Shown one piece after another: positions 36,699 through 46,581 of a DNA stretch of 64,000 bases; the first letter of the stretch is position 1, and each line of letters begins with the position of its first letter. The notes below the pieces were generated by a model. It had not been told where the DNA came from, searched no databases, and saw nothing but the letters and a program-made list of their open reading frames with translations. The stretch comes from Sphingobium sp. Leaf26. Its GTDB lineage: Bacteria > Pseudomonadota > Alphaproteobacteria > Sphingomonadales > Sphingomonadaceae. Location: assembly GCF_001421665.1 (NCBI RefSeq), contig NZ_LMKV01000005.1, positions 1 through 64,000 of the forward strand, given 5' to 3'. The translations under genes were made by a program, and so were the position numbers.

Positions 36699-36773
36699 TG
36701 GAGCGGGCGAAGGGATTCGAACCCTCGACCCCAACCTTGGCAAGGTTGTGCTCTACCCCTGAGCTACGCCCGC
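36699..36773 (-). tRNA. tRNA-Gly (GCC), copy 1
   Basis: Reading the minus strand, acceptor GCGGGCG pairs with CGCCCGC followed by TCCA. The anticodon loop is TTGCCAA with GCC opposite 36739-36741, and the T-arm holds GGTTCGAATCC. 75 nt, CCA encoded. Identical to copy 2, which lies 54 nt to the right. Confidence 0.96.
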
Positions 36774-36827
36774 TCGGGCGGCCGAAAAGTTGCCTTTTCA
36801 GCATGTGTGGCCAACTGGCAGAAAATC

Positions 36828-36902
36828 TGGAGCGGGCGAAGGGATTCGAACCCTCGACCCCAACCTTGGCAAGGTTGTGCTCTACCCCTGAGCTACGCCC
36901 GC
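36828..36902 (-). tRNA. tRNA-Gly (GCC), copy 2
   Basis: Identical in sequence to the neighbouring tRNA-Gly; anticodon GCC opposite 36868-36870, CCA encoded. Copy 2 is transcribed first and copy 1 second, so the pair is probably one transcript processed into two tRNAs. Confidence 0.96.
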
Positions 36903-37244
36903 TCTTGGCGGCCGGGAGAGTGTGTCCCTCTCGGCGGGTGGCGGCCAACTAGCAAGGCTTTCCCCAATCGGCAAGGGGAAGAATGGCAGAAAAATGAAAT
37001 CCTCGTTTCCAGTCGTAAAAACTCAAGCCTTTCTGCGGTTTAGCGCAACATGGAAAATGCCCGCAGGGGCGACATTTGGCCAGCGTCCAGCGAATCGTCG
37101 CGCAAAAGCGCGGCTTGGCGCAGCGCGTCCATCTGCTAATCTGCAACCGTCAGCGTCGCGGCGGGATCATTTGACGCCGCCCTTCGTACTGATCACAAGC
37201 CTACCGGCCAGAATAGCGGGCCAAACCAGCAGGGAAGTGCAACC
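36903..37244. other. Intergenic region upstream of paoA and of the tRNA-Gly pair
   Basis: About 340 bp with no credible gene. It should hold divergent promoters: leftward for the tRNAs and rightward for the aldehyde oxidoreductase genes. I see TTGACG at about 37170, a possible -35, but no convincing -10 at proper spacing. No hairpin or riboswitch-like fold stands out. Confidence 0.4.
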
Positions 37245-37871
37245 ATGTCGTCCGATCACCTGACACGCCGCGGCCTGTTGCAGGGCAGCGCCGTCCTCGC
37301 CGCCGCAGCCCCGACGCTGTCGGCCAATGCCACGACACCCAGGACCATCGGAGCCAATGCCATGATGCCCGTCGAACTGACCGTCAACGGCCGCGAGGTG
37401 CATCTGCAACTCGATCCGCGCACCAGCCTGCTCGATGCGCTGCGCGAACATCTGCACCTGACCGGCACCAAGAAGGGCTGCGACCATGGCCAGTGCGGCG
37501 CCTGCACCGTGATCGTGGAAGGGCGGCGGATCAATAGCTGCCTGACGCTGGCGGTGATGCACGATAGCGAGGCGGTCACCACGATCGAGGGGCTTGGCAC
37601 GCCCGACAAGCTGCACCCGATGCAAAAGGCCTTCATTGTCCATGACGGCTATCAATGCGGCTATTGCACGCCGGGCCAGATATGCTCGGCCGTCTCGGTT
37701 CTGGAGGAAATCAAGGCCGGCATTCCCAGCCATGTGACCGACGATCTGGATGAGGTCGCGATCAGCGAGGCCGAACTGCGCGAGCGGATGAGCGGCAATA
37801 TCTGCCGCTGCGCCGCCTATCCCAACATCGTCGCCGCGATGCGCGACGTCGCCGGGGAGGCAAAGGCATGA
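37245..37871 (+). CDS. paoA: Aldehyde oxidoreductase, 2Fe-2S subunit (PaoA-like)
   Basis: A 208-aa iron-sulfur subunit of the xanthine dehydrogenase family. The N-terminal twin-arginine signal ([17 protein letters not shown]) means the folded enzyme is exported. Two 2Fe-2S clusters are complete: CDHGQCGAC with a following Cys in INSCLTL, and CGYCTPGQ with CRC near the C-terminus. It passes electrons from the molybdenum centre to the FAD subunit. It overlaps paoB by 4 bp. Confidence 0.92.
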   Translation: MSSDHLTRRGLLQGSAVLAAAAPTLSANATTPRTIGANAMMPVELTVNGREVHLQLDPRTSLLDALREHLHLTGTKKGCDHGQCGACTVIVEGRRINSCLTLAVMHDSEAVTTIEGLGTPDKLHPMQKAFIVHDGYQCGYCTPGQICSAVSVLEEIKAGIPSHVTDDLDEVAISEAELRERMSGNICRCAAYPNIVAAMRDVAGEAKA

Positions 37872-38824
37872 GGCCCTTCACCTACGAACGCGCCACCAGC
37901 GTCGCGGCTGCGGCCAAGGCGGCGGCCTCGGTCCAGGGCGCGCGCTTCATCGCGGGCGGCACCAACCTGCTCGACCTGATGAAGCTTCAGATCGAAACGC
38001 CGACCCATCTGGTCGACGTCAATCATCTGGGCCTCGACCGGATCGAGAAGACCGACGATGGCGGGCTGCGCATCGGCGCGCTGGTGCGCAATACCGACCT
38101 TGCCGCCGACAAGGCCGTCCGTCGCGACTATGCGGTGCTCAGCCGCGCGCTGCTGGCCGGCGCATCGGGCCAGTTGCGCAACAAGGCGACGACCGGCGGC
38201 AACCTGTTGCAACGCACCCGCTGCCCCTATTTCTACGACACGCGGATGCCGTGCAACAAGCGCCAGCCCGGCAGCGGCTGCGGCGCGATGCAGGGCATGA
38301 GCCGCAGCCTCGCCATATTGGGCGTCAGCGACGCCTGCATCGCCCAGCATCCCAGCGACATGGCCGTCGCCATGCGGCTGCTGGATGCGCAGGTCGACAC
38401 GATGGGCGCGGACGGCGTCGCCCGGTCAATCCCGATCGCCGACTTCCATTTGCTGCCCGGCGACACCCCGCATCGGGAAACCGCGCTGAAGGCCGGCGAG
38501 ATCATCACCTCGGTCACCCTGCCCAAGCCCATCGGCGGCACCCATGTCTATCGCAAGGTCCGCGACCGCGCCTCCTACGCCTTCGCTTTGGTGTCGGTGG
38601 CGGCGGTGTTCGGCAAGGACGGCAGCGCCCGCTTCGCCTTCGGCGGCATCGGCGCAAAGCCCTGGCGCACGCCAGAGGCCGACGCCGCCGCGAAACAGGG
38701 CGCCAAGGCGGTGGCAGAGGCCGCGCTGACCGGCGCCCGCACCACCCATCATAACGACTTCAAGACGCTGCTGGTCGAACGGACGCTGACGTCCATCTAC
38801 CGCCAGCGGGAGACACGGGCATGA
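37868..38824 (+). CDS. paoB: Aldehyde oxidoreductase, FAD subunit with 4Fe-4S insert (PaoB-like)
   Basis: A 318-aa FAD-binding subunit ([34 protein letters not shown]). The Cys-containing insert [15 protein letters not shown] followed by GSGCGA matches the extra 4Fe-4S site that distinguishes PaoB from ordinary xanthine dehydrogenase FAD subunits. It has no signal of its own and is presumably exported with PaoA. It overlaps paoC by 4 bp. Confidence 0.92.
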   Translation: MRPFTYERATSVAAAAKAAASVQGARFIAGGTNLLDLMKLQIETPTHLVDVNHLGLDRIEKTDDGGLRIGALVRNTDLAADKAVRRDYAVLSRALLAGASGQLRNKATTGGNLLQRTRCPYFYDTRMPCNKRQPGSGCGAMQGMSRSLAILGVSDACIAQHPSDMAVAMRLLDAQVDTMGADGVARSIPIADFHLLPGDTPHRETALKAGEIITSVTLPKPIGGTHVYRKVRDRASYAFALVSVAAVFGKDGSARFAFGGIGAKPWRTPEADAAAKQGAKAVAEAALTGARTTHHNDFKTLLVERTLTSIYRQRETRA

Positions 38825-41016
38825 AGTTCGATACGCCAGCCGGCCCCAACCCGATCGACCGTGGCCGGGTCATCGGCATTCCCCATGACCGCATCGACGG
38901 CCCGGCCAAGGTCACAGGCAGCGCCCCCTATGCCTATGAACGGCACGATGCCGCGCCCAATGCCGCCTATGGCTGGATGGTCGGATCGGCCATTGCCAAG
39001 GGGCGCATCGCCGCCATGGACCTCCGCGCAGCAGAGGCTGCGCCAGGCGTACTGGGCATCGTCACCCACGCCAATGCCGGCAAGCTGGGCAAGGGTAGCA
39101 TGAACACCGCGCCTTTGCTGGGCGGGCCACAGATCGACCATTATGAGCAGGCGGTCGCCCTCGTCATCGCCGACACGTTCGAAAATGCGCGCGACGCGGC
39201 GAAGCTGGTGCGGATCGACTATGCGGCGGCAGACGGCAAATTCGACCTAGCGGCCGATCAGGCGAAGGGCGTCAAACCGGACGGCGGTGATCCCGACACG
39301 GCAGCCGGCGATTTCGAGGCCGGCTTCGCGAAAGCTGCGGTCAAGGTCGACCAGCGCTACACCACCCCCGACCAAAGCCATGCGATGATGGAGCCGCACG
39401 CCACCACCGCCGCCTGGAATGGCGACAAGCTGACGCTGTGGACCTCCAACCAGATGATCGCCTGGGGCGTGGGTGAAGTCGCCAAGACGTTGGGCATTCC
39501 CAAGGATAATGTCCGCCTCGTCTCCCCCTATATCGGGGGCGGTTTCGGTTCGAAGCTGTTCCTGCGCGCCGACGCGCTGCTCGCGGCCCTCGGCGCGAAA
39601 CAGGTCGGCCGCCCGGTCAAGGTCGCCCTCGCCCGGCACCAGATTCCCAACAACACCACCCACCGTCCCGCGACCATCCAGCGCATCCGCATCGGCGCGG
39701 ACAAGGATGGCGTGATCGACGCCATCGGCCATGAGGTCTGGTCGGGCGATCTGCCTGGCGGCGGGCCGGAGACGGCGGCGATGCAGACCCGGCTTCTCTA
39801 TCGCGGTCCGAACCGCATGACCGCGCACCGGCTGGTCACGCTGAACCTGCCCGAAGGCAACGCCATGCGCGCGCCGGGTGAGGCCGTGGGCCTGCTCGCG
39901 CTGGAAGTAGCGATGGACGAACTGGCCGAAGCCTGCGGCGTCGATCCTGTAGAGTTACGCATCCGCAACGATGTCCAATATGATCCCGAAGCCGGACCCC
40001 AGCGCCCCTTTTCCAGCCGCAAGCTGGTGGAATGTCTGCGCGCCGGCGCGGACCATTTCGGCTGGGCCAAGCGCAATCCGAAACCGGGGCAGGTGCGCGA
40101 CGGCCGCTGGCTGGTCGGCATGGGCGTGGCGGCGGCGTTCCGCAACAATCTGGTGCAGAAATCCGGCGCGCGCATCGGCGTGGATGCCAAGGGCCGCGTC
40201 ATCGTCGAAACCGACATGACCGATATAGGCACTGGCACCTATACCATCGTGGCGCAGACCGCGGCGGAAATGCTGGGCGTACCGCTTGATCAGGTGACGG
40301 TGCGTCTGGGCGACAGCCGCTTCCCGGTATCGGCCGGCTCCGGCGGGCAATGGGGTGCGAACAGCAGCACGGCGGGCGTCTATGCCGCCGCCATGGCACT
40401 CCGCGCGAAACTGGCTGAACAGGCTGGCTATCCTGCCGATCAGGCACTGTTCGAGGACGGCCTGGTCAAGCTGGACAACAAATCGCAGACGCTGGCATCG
40501 CTGGCCGGCCGCGACGGCCTCTGGGCCGAAGACAGCATGGACTATGGCGATCTCGACAAACGCTATGCGCAGGCGACCTTCGGCGCGCATTTCTGCGAGG
40601 TCGGGGTCGATATCGACACCGCCGAAGTGCGCGTCCGCCGCATGGCCGGCGCCTTCGCCGCCGGGCGCATCCTCAACCCCAAATCGGCGCGCAGCCAGGT
40701 GATCGGCGCGATGACGATGGGCGTGGGCGCGGCACTGATGGAGGCGCTGGACGTCGACACGCGCTTCGGTTTCTTCGTCAATCACGACATGGCCGAATAT
40801 ATGGTGCCGGTCCATGCCGACATTCCGCAGCAGGACGTGCTCTTCGTCGACGAACTGGACGACAAAAGCTCACCCATGAAGGCAAAGGGCGTGGGCGAAC
40901 TGGGCATATGCGGCGCGGGAGCGGCAGTGGCCAACGCGATCTACAACGCCACCGGCCTTCGCTTGCGGGATTATCCGCTGACGATCGACAAGCTGTTGAA
41001 AGCACAGGCGGCATAG
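38821..41016 (+). CDS. paoC: Aldehyde oxidoreductase, molybdenum cofactor subunit (PaoC-like)
   Basis: A 731-aa molybdopterin subunit, the length of E. coli PaoC. Moco-binding stretches [13 protein letters not shown] and [14 protein letters not shown] are present, and the catalytic Glu is in [16 protein letters not shown] near the C-terminus. The heterotrimer oxidises aldehydes to acids in the periplasm; PaoC relatives prefer aromatic aldehydes and use an MCD-type cofactor. No XdhC/PaoD-type maturation gene follows, so that chaperone must be elsewhere. Confidence 0.93.
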   Translation: MKFDTPAGPNPIDRGRVIGIPHDRIDGPAKVTGSAPYAYERHDAAPNAAYGWMVGSAIAKGRIAAMDLRAAEAAPGVLGIVTHANAGKLGKGSMNTAPLLGGPQIDHYEQAVALVIADTFENARDAAKLVRIDYAAADGKFDLAADQAKGVKPDGGDPDTAAGDFEAGFAKAAVKVDQRYTTPDQSHAMMEPHATTAAWNGDKLTLWTSNQMIAWGVGEVAKTLGIPKDNVRLVSPYIGGGFGSKLFLRADALLAALGAKQVGRPVKVALARHQIPNNTTHRPATIQRIRIGADKDGVIDAIGHEVWSGDLPGGGPETAAMQTRLLYRGPNRMTAHRLVTLNLPEGNAMRAPGEAVGLLALEVAMDELAEACGVDPVELRIRNDVQYDPEAGPQRPFSSRKLVECLRAGADHFGWAKRNPKPGQVRDGRWLVGMGVAAAFRNNLVQKSGARIGVDAKGRVIVETDMTDIGTGTYTIVAQTAAEMLGVPLDQVTVRLGDSRFPVSAGSGGQWGANSSTAGVYAAAMALRAKLAEQAGYPADQALFEDGLVKLDNKSQTLASLAGRDGLWAEDSMDYGDLDKRYAQATFGAHFCEVGVDIDTAEVRVRRMAGAFAAGRILNPKSARSQVIGAMTMGVGAALMEALDVDTRFGFFVNHDMAEYMVPVHADIPQQDVLFVDELDDKSSPMKAKGVGELGICGAGAAVANAIYNATGLRLRDYPLTIDKLLKAQAA

Positions 41017-41034
41017 GAGACTCTCGACCCAAGG

Positions 41035-41040
41035 TATAAT
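41035..41040 (+). promoter_or_regulatory. Candidate -10 element (TATAAT)
   Basis: An exact TATAAT 61 bp before the start of the broken TonB receptor gene. The -35 region at 17-bp spacing (CATAGG) is a poor match, so support is weak. If active, it would now transcribe the pseudogenes downstream. Confidence 0.25.
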
Positions 41041-41100
41041 GGAGCGTCGCCCCCCGCCTCCCTGGCCTCCCCGCCAAAGGCGAACGGGTAGGGGATAGAC

Positions 41101-42530
41101 ATGCGGATTTTGGCGACGCTTCTTGCGGGCAGCGCGATTGCGCTCACTGCCGGGGCGGCATGGGCGCAGGACCCCGGTGAGGGGGGCGATGGAGACTATG
41201 GCACGCGCCAGCCGATCATCGTCACAGCGCCCGGCGGCGCGGTCGATATCGACGATGCGCTCACCCTGACCGCCGCCGATATCAACCGCACCGGCAGCCC
41301 CGATATCCTCGCTGCCCTCACCCGCAATTTCGCCGGCGTCACGTTGCAGGATGCGCAGAACAATCCCTGGCAAACCAATCTCGTCTATCGTGGCTTCAGG
41401 GCCAGTCGCAGGGCATCGCCGTCTATCTGGACGGCGCGCGTTTCAACCAGCCCTTCGGCGATACGGTCCAGTTCGACCTGTTGCCGCAAGCCGCGATCCG
41501 CGGCGTCGCCCTGCTCGACAAGAGCGCCGTTTACGGCCTCAATGCGCTGGGCGGCGCACTGATGCTGGAAACGAAGACGGGGCTAAGCGATCCGGGGCTG
41601 GAGGCCAGCCTCTCCTATGGCCGCTTCGGCATGACGGAAGCCAACGTGGCCGGCGGCACCACATGGGGCGACTGGAGCGCGTTCGGCACCTTCCAATATA
41701 AGCATGACGATGGCTGGCGCGATCATTCGCCCTCCACCCTCTATAATGGCTATGCCGATCTGGGCTTCGACACGGCGACCGGCGGTCTGCATCTGAAAGT
41801 CGTCGGCGCCGACACCGACCTCACCGGCAATGGCGTGTCCCCGGTCGAACTGCTGGCGGCCGACCGCCGCGCCGTCTTCACCTGGCCCGACAACAGCCGC
41901 AGCCGCTATGGCCGGGTCAGCCTCCACCCATGGGTCGCCCTGTCCGACACCACCCGGATCGAAGGCACCCTCTATGCCCAGAAACTGACGTTGCGCACCG
42001 TCAATGGCGACGCCGCCGATATCGAAGGCCGCGAGAATGACGACGATGCCGGTTTCGTCTGCCTCGAAACCGTTGCGCGGATGATGGAGACGAGGAACAG
42101 GCCGTCCTGACCAACGCCAATGGCGACCCCATTGCCGACTCGCTGGACGGCGAAGGCTATGGCGTGCTGAACCGGAGTCGCACCGCCACGCGGGCGATGG
42201 GCGCGCTGGTGCAAATGATCGACAAACGCATGCTGGGCGCGGGCGAGACTATTTTCGCACTGGGCATTAGCTAGGATACCAGCCGCACCCGCTTCGACGC
42301 CTCGACGGAACTGGGCGCGCTGACCGAAGACCGCAGCGTCGATGGCCTTGGCTCCATCATCGTGCAGAACGATAATGCGATCGCGCCGGTGGGCCTCATC
42401 GCCCACACCGACTATTGGGGCATCTTCGCGCAGGATCGCCTGCCGATCACATCGCGTTTCTCCGCCGAAATCGCCCTGCGCTACAATATCGCCCGCGTCG
42501 TCATGCAGGATCAGATCGGCACTGCCTTGA
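41101..42530 (+). pseudogene. TonB-dependent receptor, frameshifted and truncated
   Basis: Starts normally with a signal peptide (MRILATLLAGSAIALTAGAAWAQ) and a plug domain (NLVYRGF). A frameshift near 41398 moves the reading to another frame (QGIAVYLDGARFNQPFGDT ... LNALGGALMLETKTG). A second near 42075 moves it again (EEQAVLTNANGDP), and an in-frame TAG at 42272-42274 interrupts DTSRTRFDA. Receptor sequence ends near 42530 (ARVVMQDQIGTALNG), where histidine-kinase sequence begins in the same frame. The C-terminal half of the barrel is missing. It cannot make a functional receptor. It lies directly downstream of the aldehyde oxidoreductase genes. Confidence 0.88.
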
Positions 42531-43919
42531 ACGGCCGCTGCCGTTTCGAGCGGCTGGCCCGGCACAGCATCGCCGATGGCGGGCATGTCCAGGCGCTGGC
42601 CGATGGCCGCTGGGTCCAGATCAACGAGTTGCGCAACAGCGAGGGCGGGATCGTCGGCATCTATACCGACATTACCGAGGTGAAGGCGGAAGATCCCGCA
42701 ACCGTGCGCTGGAACTGGCGCAGCGCAATCTGGTGTTGCAATCGACGCTGGATAATCTGTCGGAAGGCGTGTGCCTGCTCGACCCACAGAGCCGCATCGC
42801 CGCCTGGAACGAGGCGTTGCAGCATTTGCTGGGCCTACCCGATGACTGGATGCAGGAAAGCGCGAGCCATGCCGCACTGCTTGACTGGTGCCGGCGACCA
42901 TATGGGCATGGCCGGTCGGGGCTGCCTCGACCTGCTGCAACCGCTGAACGCCGCCCGGCTCTTCGTCGCGGCGCTGGGCGACCGGCGGCTGGCGCTGCCC
43001 ACCCGCGCGCTGGTCAACCAGACATCGACCGCACTCGATTCGGTCGAGGATCTGCTGGAAGCGCTGCTGGAGATCAGCGACTTCCGGCTGGATACTTTGC
43101 TGGGAACGTTGCGCGTCGAATTTGCGCCTGTAGCACGGGCAGCAGGACTGGCGCTGGACATGGCGAGCGAGCCGCTCTGGGTTCGATCCGAAATAAGGCT
43201 GGCGCGCCGCATCCTCCAGAATTTCCTGTCCAACGCCCTGCGCTACACCCAGCAGGGATCGGTCCGCGTCGTCTGCGCCGGGACGATCCGCGTCAGCGTG
43301 ACCGACACCGGCAGCGGCATTCCCGCCGACAAGCAGGCGCTGGTGTTCGAAGAATTCCGTCGGTTCGACACCCGTACCAGCGGCAAGGGGCTCGGTCTGG
43401 CCATCGTCAAGCGGGCCAGCGACATGCTGGGCCACAGGGTGATGCTGGACTCCGCGCCGGGACGCGGATCGACCTTCGCGATCGAATTGCCTGTGGGTGA
43501 GCCGGTGGCCGATCCGGACAGCGACCCCGCCAGCGTCGGCCGCGATCGCAGCATGCGCGGCCTGAATGTGCTGGTGATCGACAATGAACGCGCCGTCCAG
43601 ACCGGCATGCGGACGCTGCTGGGCGGCTGGGTGCGCGGTGCAGACGGCTGGCGGCTTCACCGAGACGACCGGCCTGTTCGCGCCGGGGGATACGCCCGAC
43701 ATCATCCTGATCGACTATCATCTCAACGATGGCGAGACGGGTGACATGACGCTCGACCAGGTCCAGGCGCATTTCATGCTCCCCGCGCCGGCCGTGATGA
43801 TCTCTGCCGACCGTGGCAAGGCGTTGAAGGCCCGCCTCGGCGCCGATGGCATCCCGCTGCTCAACAAACCGGTGAAGCCGGCGCAGTTGCGCGCATTGTT
43901 ACGCACGATGCTGAAATAG
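42531..43919 (+). pseudogene. Hybrid sensor histidine kinase (NahK/ErcS-like), degenerate
   Basis: The order is intact but the reading frame is not: a PAS piece (WVQINELRNSEGGIVGIYTDITEV), frameshift near 42700, a second PAS piece (STLDNLSEGVCLLDPQSRI), loss of sequence and frameshift near 42895, then an H-box (DLLQPLNAARLF) preceded by CL where NahK-type kinases have SH, so the phosphoacceptor His is gone. The ATPase domain (NFLSNALRY, DTGSGIPADKQ, GKGLGLAIVK) remains, then a receiver domain frameshifted near 43650 (DIILIDYHLNDGETGDM, LNKPVKPAQLR). The N-terminus is missing at the join with the TonB receptor. Confidence 0.87.
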
Positions 43920-43998
43920 CGCCTGCCCACCGCTCCACCGCTGGACCTGCATCGCGCACGCGCTACTAGGGTCGGATATAGCTGGAAGCGGGGGCCGC

Positions 43999-45582
43999 AT
44001 GCATCCTATGCAATTGTTCGAACTGGTGATCGCGATGCTGCTGGCGATCATCCTTCTCCATTATGCCGCGCATAAAATGGGCCTGCCGCCTGCCGTCGCG
44101 CTGCTGACAGGGGGGGCGCTCTTCGCCTTCGTGCCGGGCCTGCCGGTCCTTTCGCTCGACCCCGAACTGGTGCTGGTGATCTTCCTGCCACCACTGCTGA
44201 TGGACGGCGCATGGTTCATCGCCCTGCGCCACCTGCATCGCCACATGCTGGGCATCATCGCGCTGGCGGTGGGCGCAGTGGTCTTCACTACGGCCGTCAT
44301 TGCGCTGGTCGCGCATCTGCTGGTCCCCGGCCTGCCCTGGGCCGCCTGCGCCGCACTAGGTGCAATCGTCTCGCCGCCCGATGCCGTTTCGGCCCGCGCC
44401 GTGCTGCAACATGTGCGCCTGCCCCGCCGACTCTCCATCCTGCTGGAGGGCGAAAGCCTGTTCAACGATGCGAGCGGCCTCGTCCTTTTCCGCTTCGCCA
44501 TCGCGGCCGGCGTCACCGGTGCCTTCAGCCTGGTCGAGGCCGTGGAGAGCTTCCTGCTGCTGGCGATCGGTGGCGCGGCGATCGGGGCAGCGGTCGGGGC
44601 TGCTTGGGTCAGGCTGACGCCGCGCCTGGACGACAAATATCTGATGATCGCCTCGTCGCTGCTGGCGCCCTGGGCATCCTACCTGCTGGCGGAAACGGTC
44701 CATGTATCGGGGGTGATCGCCACCGTGACCACCGGCCTCATCTGCGGCTGGTACCAGCATGTCGTCTTTTCCGCGACGGTGCGGATGAACGGCACGGCCT
44801 TCTGGGCGGTGATGATCTTCCTGATGGAGGCCTTCGTCTTCCTGCTGATCGGCTCCTCGCTGCGCGGGGTGATCGACCGGGTCGGCGGCTTCGAACTGGT
44901 GCTGGCGCAGATGACCGTCCCGGTTCTGGCGATCCTGCTGGCGCTGACGCTGGCGCGCTTCGCCTGGGTCTTCGGATCGGATGGCGTCATCCGGCTGTTG
45001 CGGGCCGTCGGTATACGCCGCTACACGCCGATCGGCGCGCGATCCGCCGTGGTGCTCGGCTGGGCCGGCATGCGCGGCGTGGTGACGCTGGCGGTTGCTT
45101 TGAGCGTTCCAGAGGGCTTTCCCGGTCGCGATTTCATTCTGGTCGCCGCCTTCGCCGTCATCATCGGGACCGTATTGATCCAGGGAACGACGCTCGGCGC
45201 CGTCATCCGACTGTTGCGACTGGAGGAACCGGCGAGCGACCGCGCGCGCCTCAGCATGAGCGAAGCGGAAGCCGCCATGGCACAGGCTCAACTGCGCATG
45301 GTAGAGACCCATGCCCATGGGACGGACGGCGCGCTGCTGCATCCGCGCCTGCTGGAACGCTATCAGCGCCATGCGACCCTGTCGGCCAACTATGCCGGGC
45401 AGGAAGAGGAACATGCCCATATCCTGCACGCCCATTTCGATCTGGTGCTGAAGGCTGTCGCTGCCGGCCGGATCGAATTGCTGCGCCTGCACCGGATCGG
45501 CGACATCGACGAGCATGTCTTGCAGGAACTGGAGCGCGATCTAGATCTGGAGGAGATGAGCGCCTTGGCAGCCAAGGCCTGA
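43999..45582 (+). CDS. CPA1-family Na+/H+ antiporter
   Basis: A 527-aa protein with about 12 membrane helices and the exchanger motifs FLPPLLMDGAWF, SPPDAVSARAVL and LLEGESLFNDASGLVLF, plus GWAGMRGVVTLA. A cytoplasmic, His/Glu-rich helical tail covers about residues 410-527. It pumps Na+ (perhaps K+) out in exchange for protons. The reading frame is intact even though genes on both sides are decayed. Not a close copy of the antiporter at 13803, which has a TrkA-N-like tail. Confidence 0.92.
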   Translation: MHPMQLFELVIAMLLAIILLHYAAHKMGLPPAVALLTGGALFAFVPGLPVLSLDPELVLVIFLPPLLMDGAWFIALRHLHRHMLGIIALAVGAVVFTTAVIALVAHLLVPGLPWAACAALGAIVSPPDAVSARAVLQHVRLPRRLSILLEGESLFNDASGLVLFRFAIAAGVTGAFSLVEAVESFLLLAIGGAAIGAAVGAAWVRLTPRLDDKYLMIASSLLAPWASYLLAETVHVSGVIATVTTGLICGWYQHVVFSATVRMNGTAFWAVMIFLMEAFVFLLIGSSLRGVIDRVGGFELVLAQMTVPVLAILLALTLARFAWVFGSDGVIRLLRAVGIRRYTPIGARSAVVLGWAGMRGVVTLAVALSVPEGFPGRDFILVAAFAVIIGTVLIQGTTLGAVIRLLRLEEPASDRARLSMSEAEAAMAQAQLRMVETHAHGTDGALLHPRLLERYQRHATLSANYAGQEEEHAHILHAHFDLVLKAVAAGRIELLRLHRIGDIDEHVLQELERDLDLEEMSALAAKA

Positions 45583-45631
45583 AACGCCTATACGCCGGCG
45601 GGCGGCGCATCGAACAGAGTTTCGACCGTGG

Positions 45632-46270
45632 TCAGTCGGCGCCGAAATGCACCCGGTTCGCCTTGATGACCGCCTGCGTCCGGCTCAATACGCCCAGCTT
45701 TTGCAGGATGGCCGAGACATGCGCCTTGATCGTGGTCATCGACACATTGAGGTCGTGCGCGATCTGCTTGTTGAGGCGACCATTGACCAGATGGCCCAGC
45801 ACCGTCTTCTGCTGCGGCGTCAGGCTGTCGATCCGCCGGGCGATGTCATCCTCCTCGGCGGAGGGCGCAGCGCCCTCCCCCATGGTTTCGGGCAGGTAGA
45901 TTTCGCCCGAAACGACCCGGTGCAAGGCGTCGACGATCGCGCTGCGTTTCAATGACTTGGGGATGAAGCCCGCCGCGCCGGCGGCCAGCGCCTCCTGCAC
46001 GATCGAACGGTCGAACGCGCCCGACACCATCACGACCGGCAGGATCGGAAAACGATCGCACAGCAACTTCAGGCCATCAAGGCGGCGGACGTCGGGAATG
46101 TTGAGGTCGAGCAGGATCAGGTCGAAATTATCCTGTTTTTCCAGCGTGGCAACGGCCTCATCCAGGCTGACGGCTTCGAAAATCCCGATATTGTCGAAAC
46201 CGATCGCGATCACGCTGCGCAAGCCGTCGCGGACGAGGGGGTGATCTTCGATGATCAGCACCCGCTCCAT
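45632..46270 (-). CDS. LuxR-type response regulator
   Basis: 212 aa. The N-terminal receiver domain has the acidic pair in IIEDHPLVRDGL, phosphoacceptor Asp in LILLDLNIPD and the Lys in FIPKS. The C-terminal LuxR helix-turn-helix is LTPQQKTVLGHLVNGRLNKQIAHDLNVSMTTIKAHVSAIL (read as two adjoining parts). ATG 46270 has GGGGAAG just upstream. It is intact, while the neighbouring hybrid kinase, its likely partner, is broken. In quinoprotein alcohol-oxidation loci such regulators pair with NahK/ErcS-type kinases, so its original targets may be lost too (inference). Confidence 0.9.
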   Translation of the reverse strand: MERVLIIEDHPLVRDGLRSVIAIGFDNIGIFEAVSLDEAVATLEKQDNFDLILLDLNIPDVRRLDGLKLLCDRFPILPVVMVSGAFDRSIVQEALAAGAAGFIPKSLKRSAIVDALHRVVSGEIYLPETMGEGAAPSAEEDDIARRIDSLTPQQKTVLGHLVNGRLNKQIAHDLNVSMTTIKAHVSAILQKLGVLSRTQAVIKANRVHFGAD

Positions 46271-46301
46271 GATTGCTTCCCCGCCCATATAATGCCCCAT
46301 A

Positions 46302-46469
46302 TCTGTGGGCGAGCGCGTCTGGCATGTCGCGATCGGCGCTGACGGCGCCCATGCCTCTGCCGCCAATGGCCTTTCGGACAATGTCTCCGTGATCGACCTG
46401 GCCAGGGCGGAAGTGGCCGGGACGATCGCAGTCGGCGCAGCGCCGTGGGGCATCGTAGTCGCCACCTGA
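46302..46469 (+). pseudogene. 3' remnant of a YVTN-type beta-propeller protein
   Basis: An open frame of 55 codons ending at TGA 46467-46469 and lacking any start. It reads SVGERVWHVAIGADG ... NGLSDNVSVIDLARAEVAG ... VGAAPWGIVVAT. This is one full YVTN propeller repeat plus the C-terminus, closely resembling the PQQ-dependent-catabolism-associated beta-propeller family as I remember it. The 5' part has been deleted, and the remnant abuts the start of the divergent LuxR-type regulator. Confidence 0.75.
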
Positions 46470-46581
46470 TCCGCACCCTGTCCGAAGGGATGAGAACCTA
46501 AGTCCAATTTCTCGGCTCCCCCTTTCCGCCGCACACTCTGCTCCAGCCGGAGGCAAGCCGGCGGAATACAGGGAGGATGAT

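Noticed and set aside
36699..36902. Repeated 75-bp units that look like a short direct-repeat array
   Set aside because: Both are complete tRNA-Gly genes; not a CRISPR or other array.
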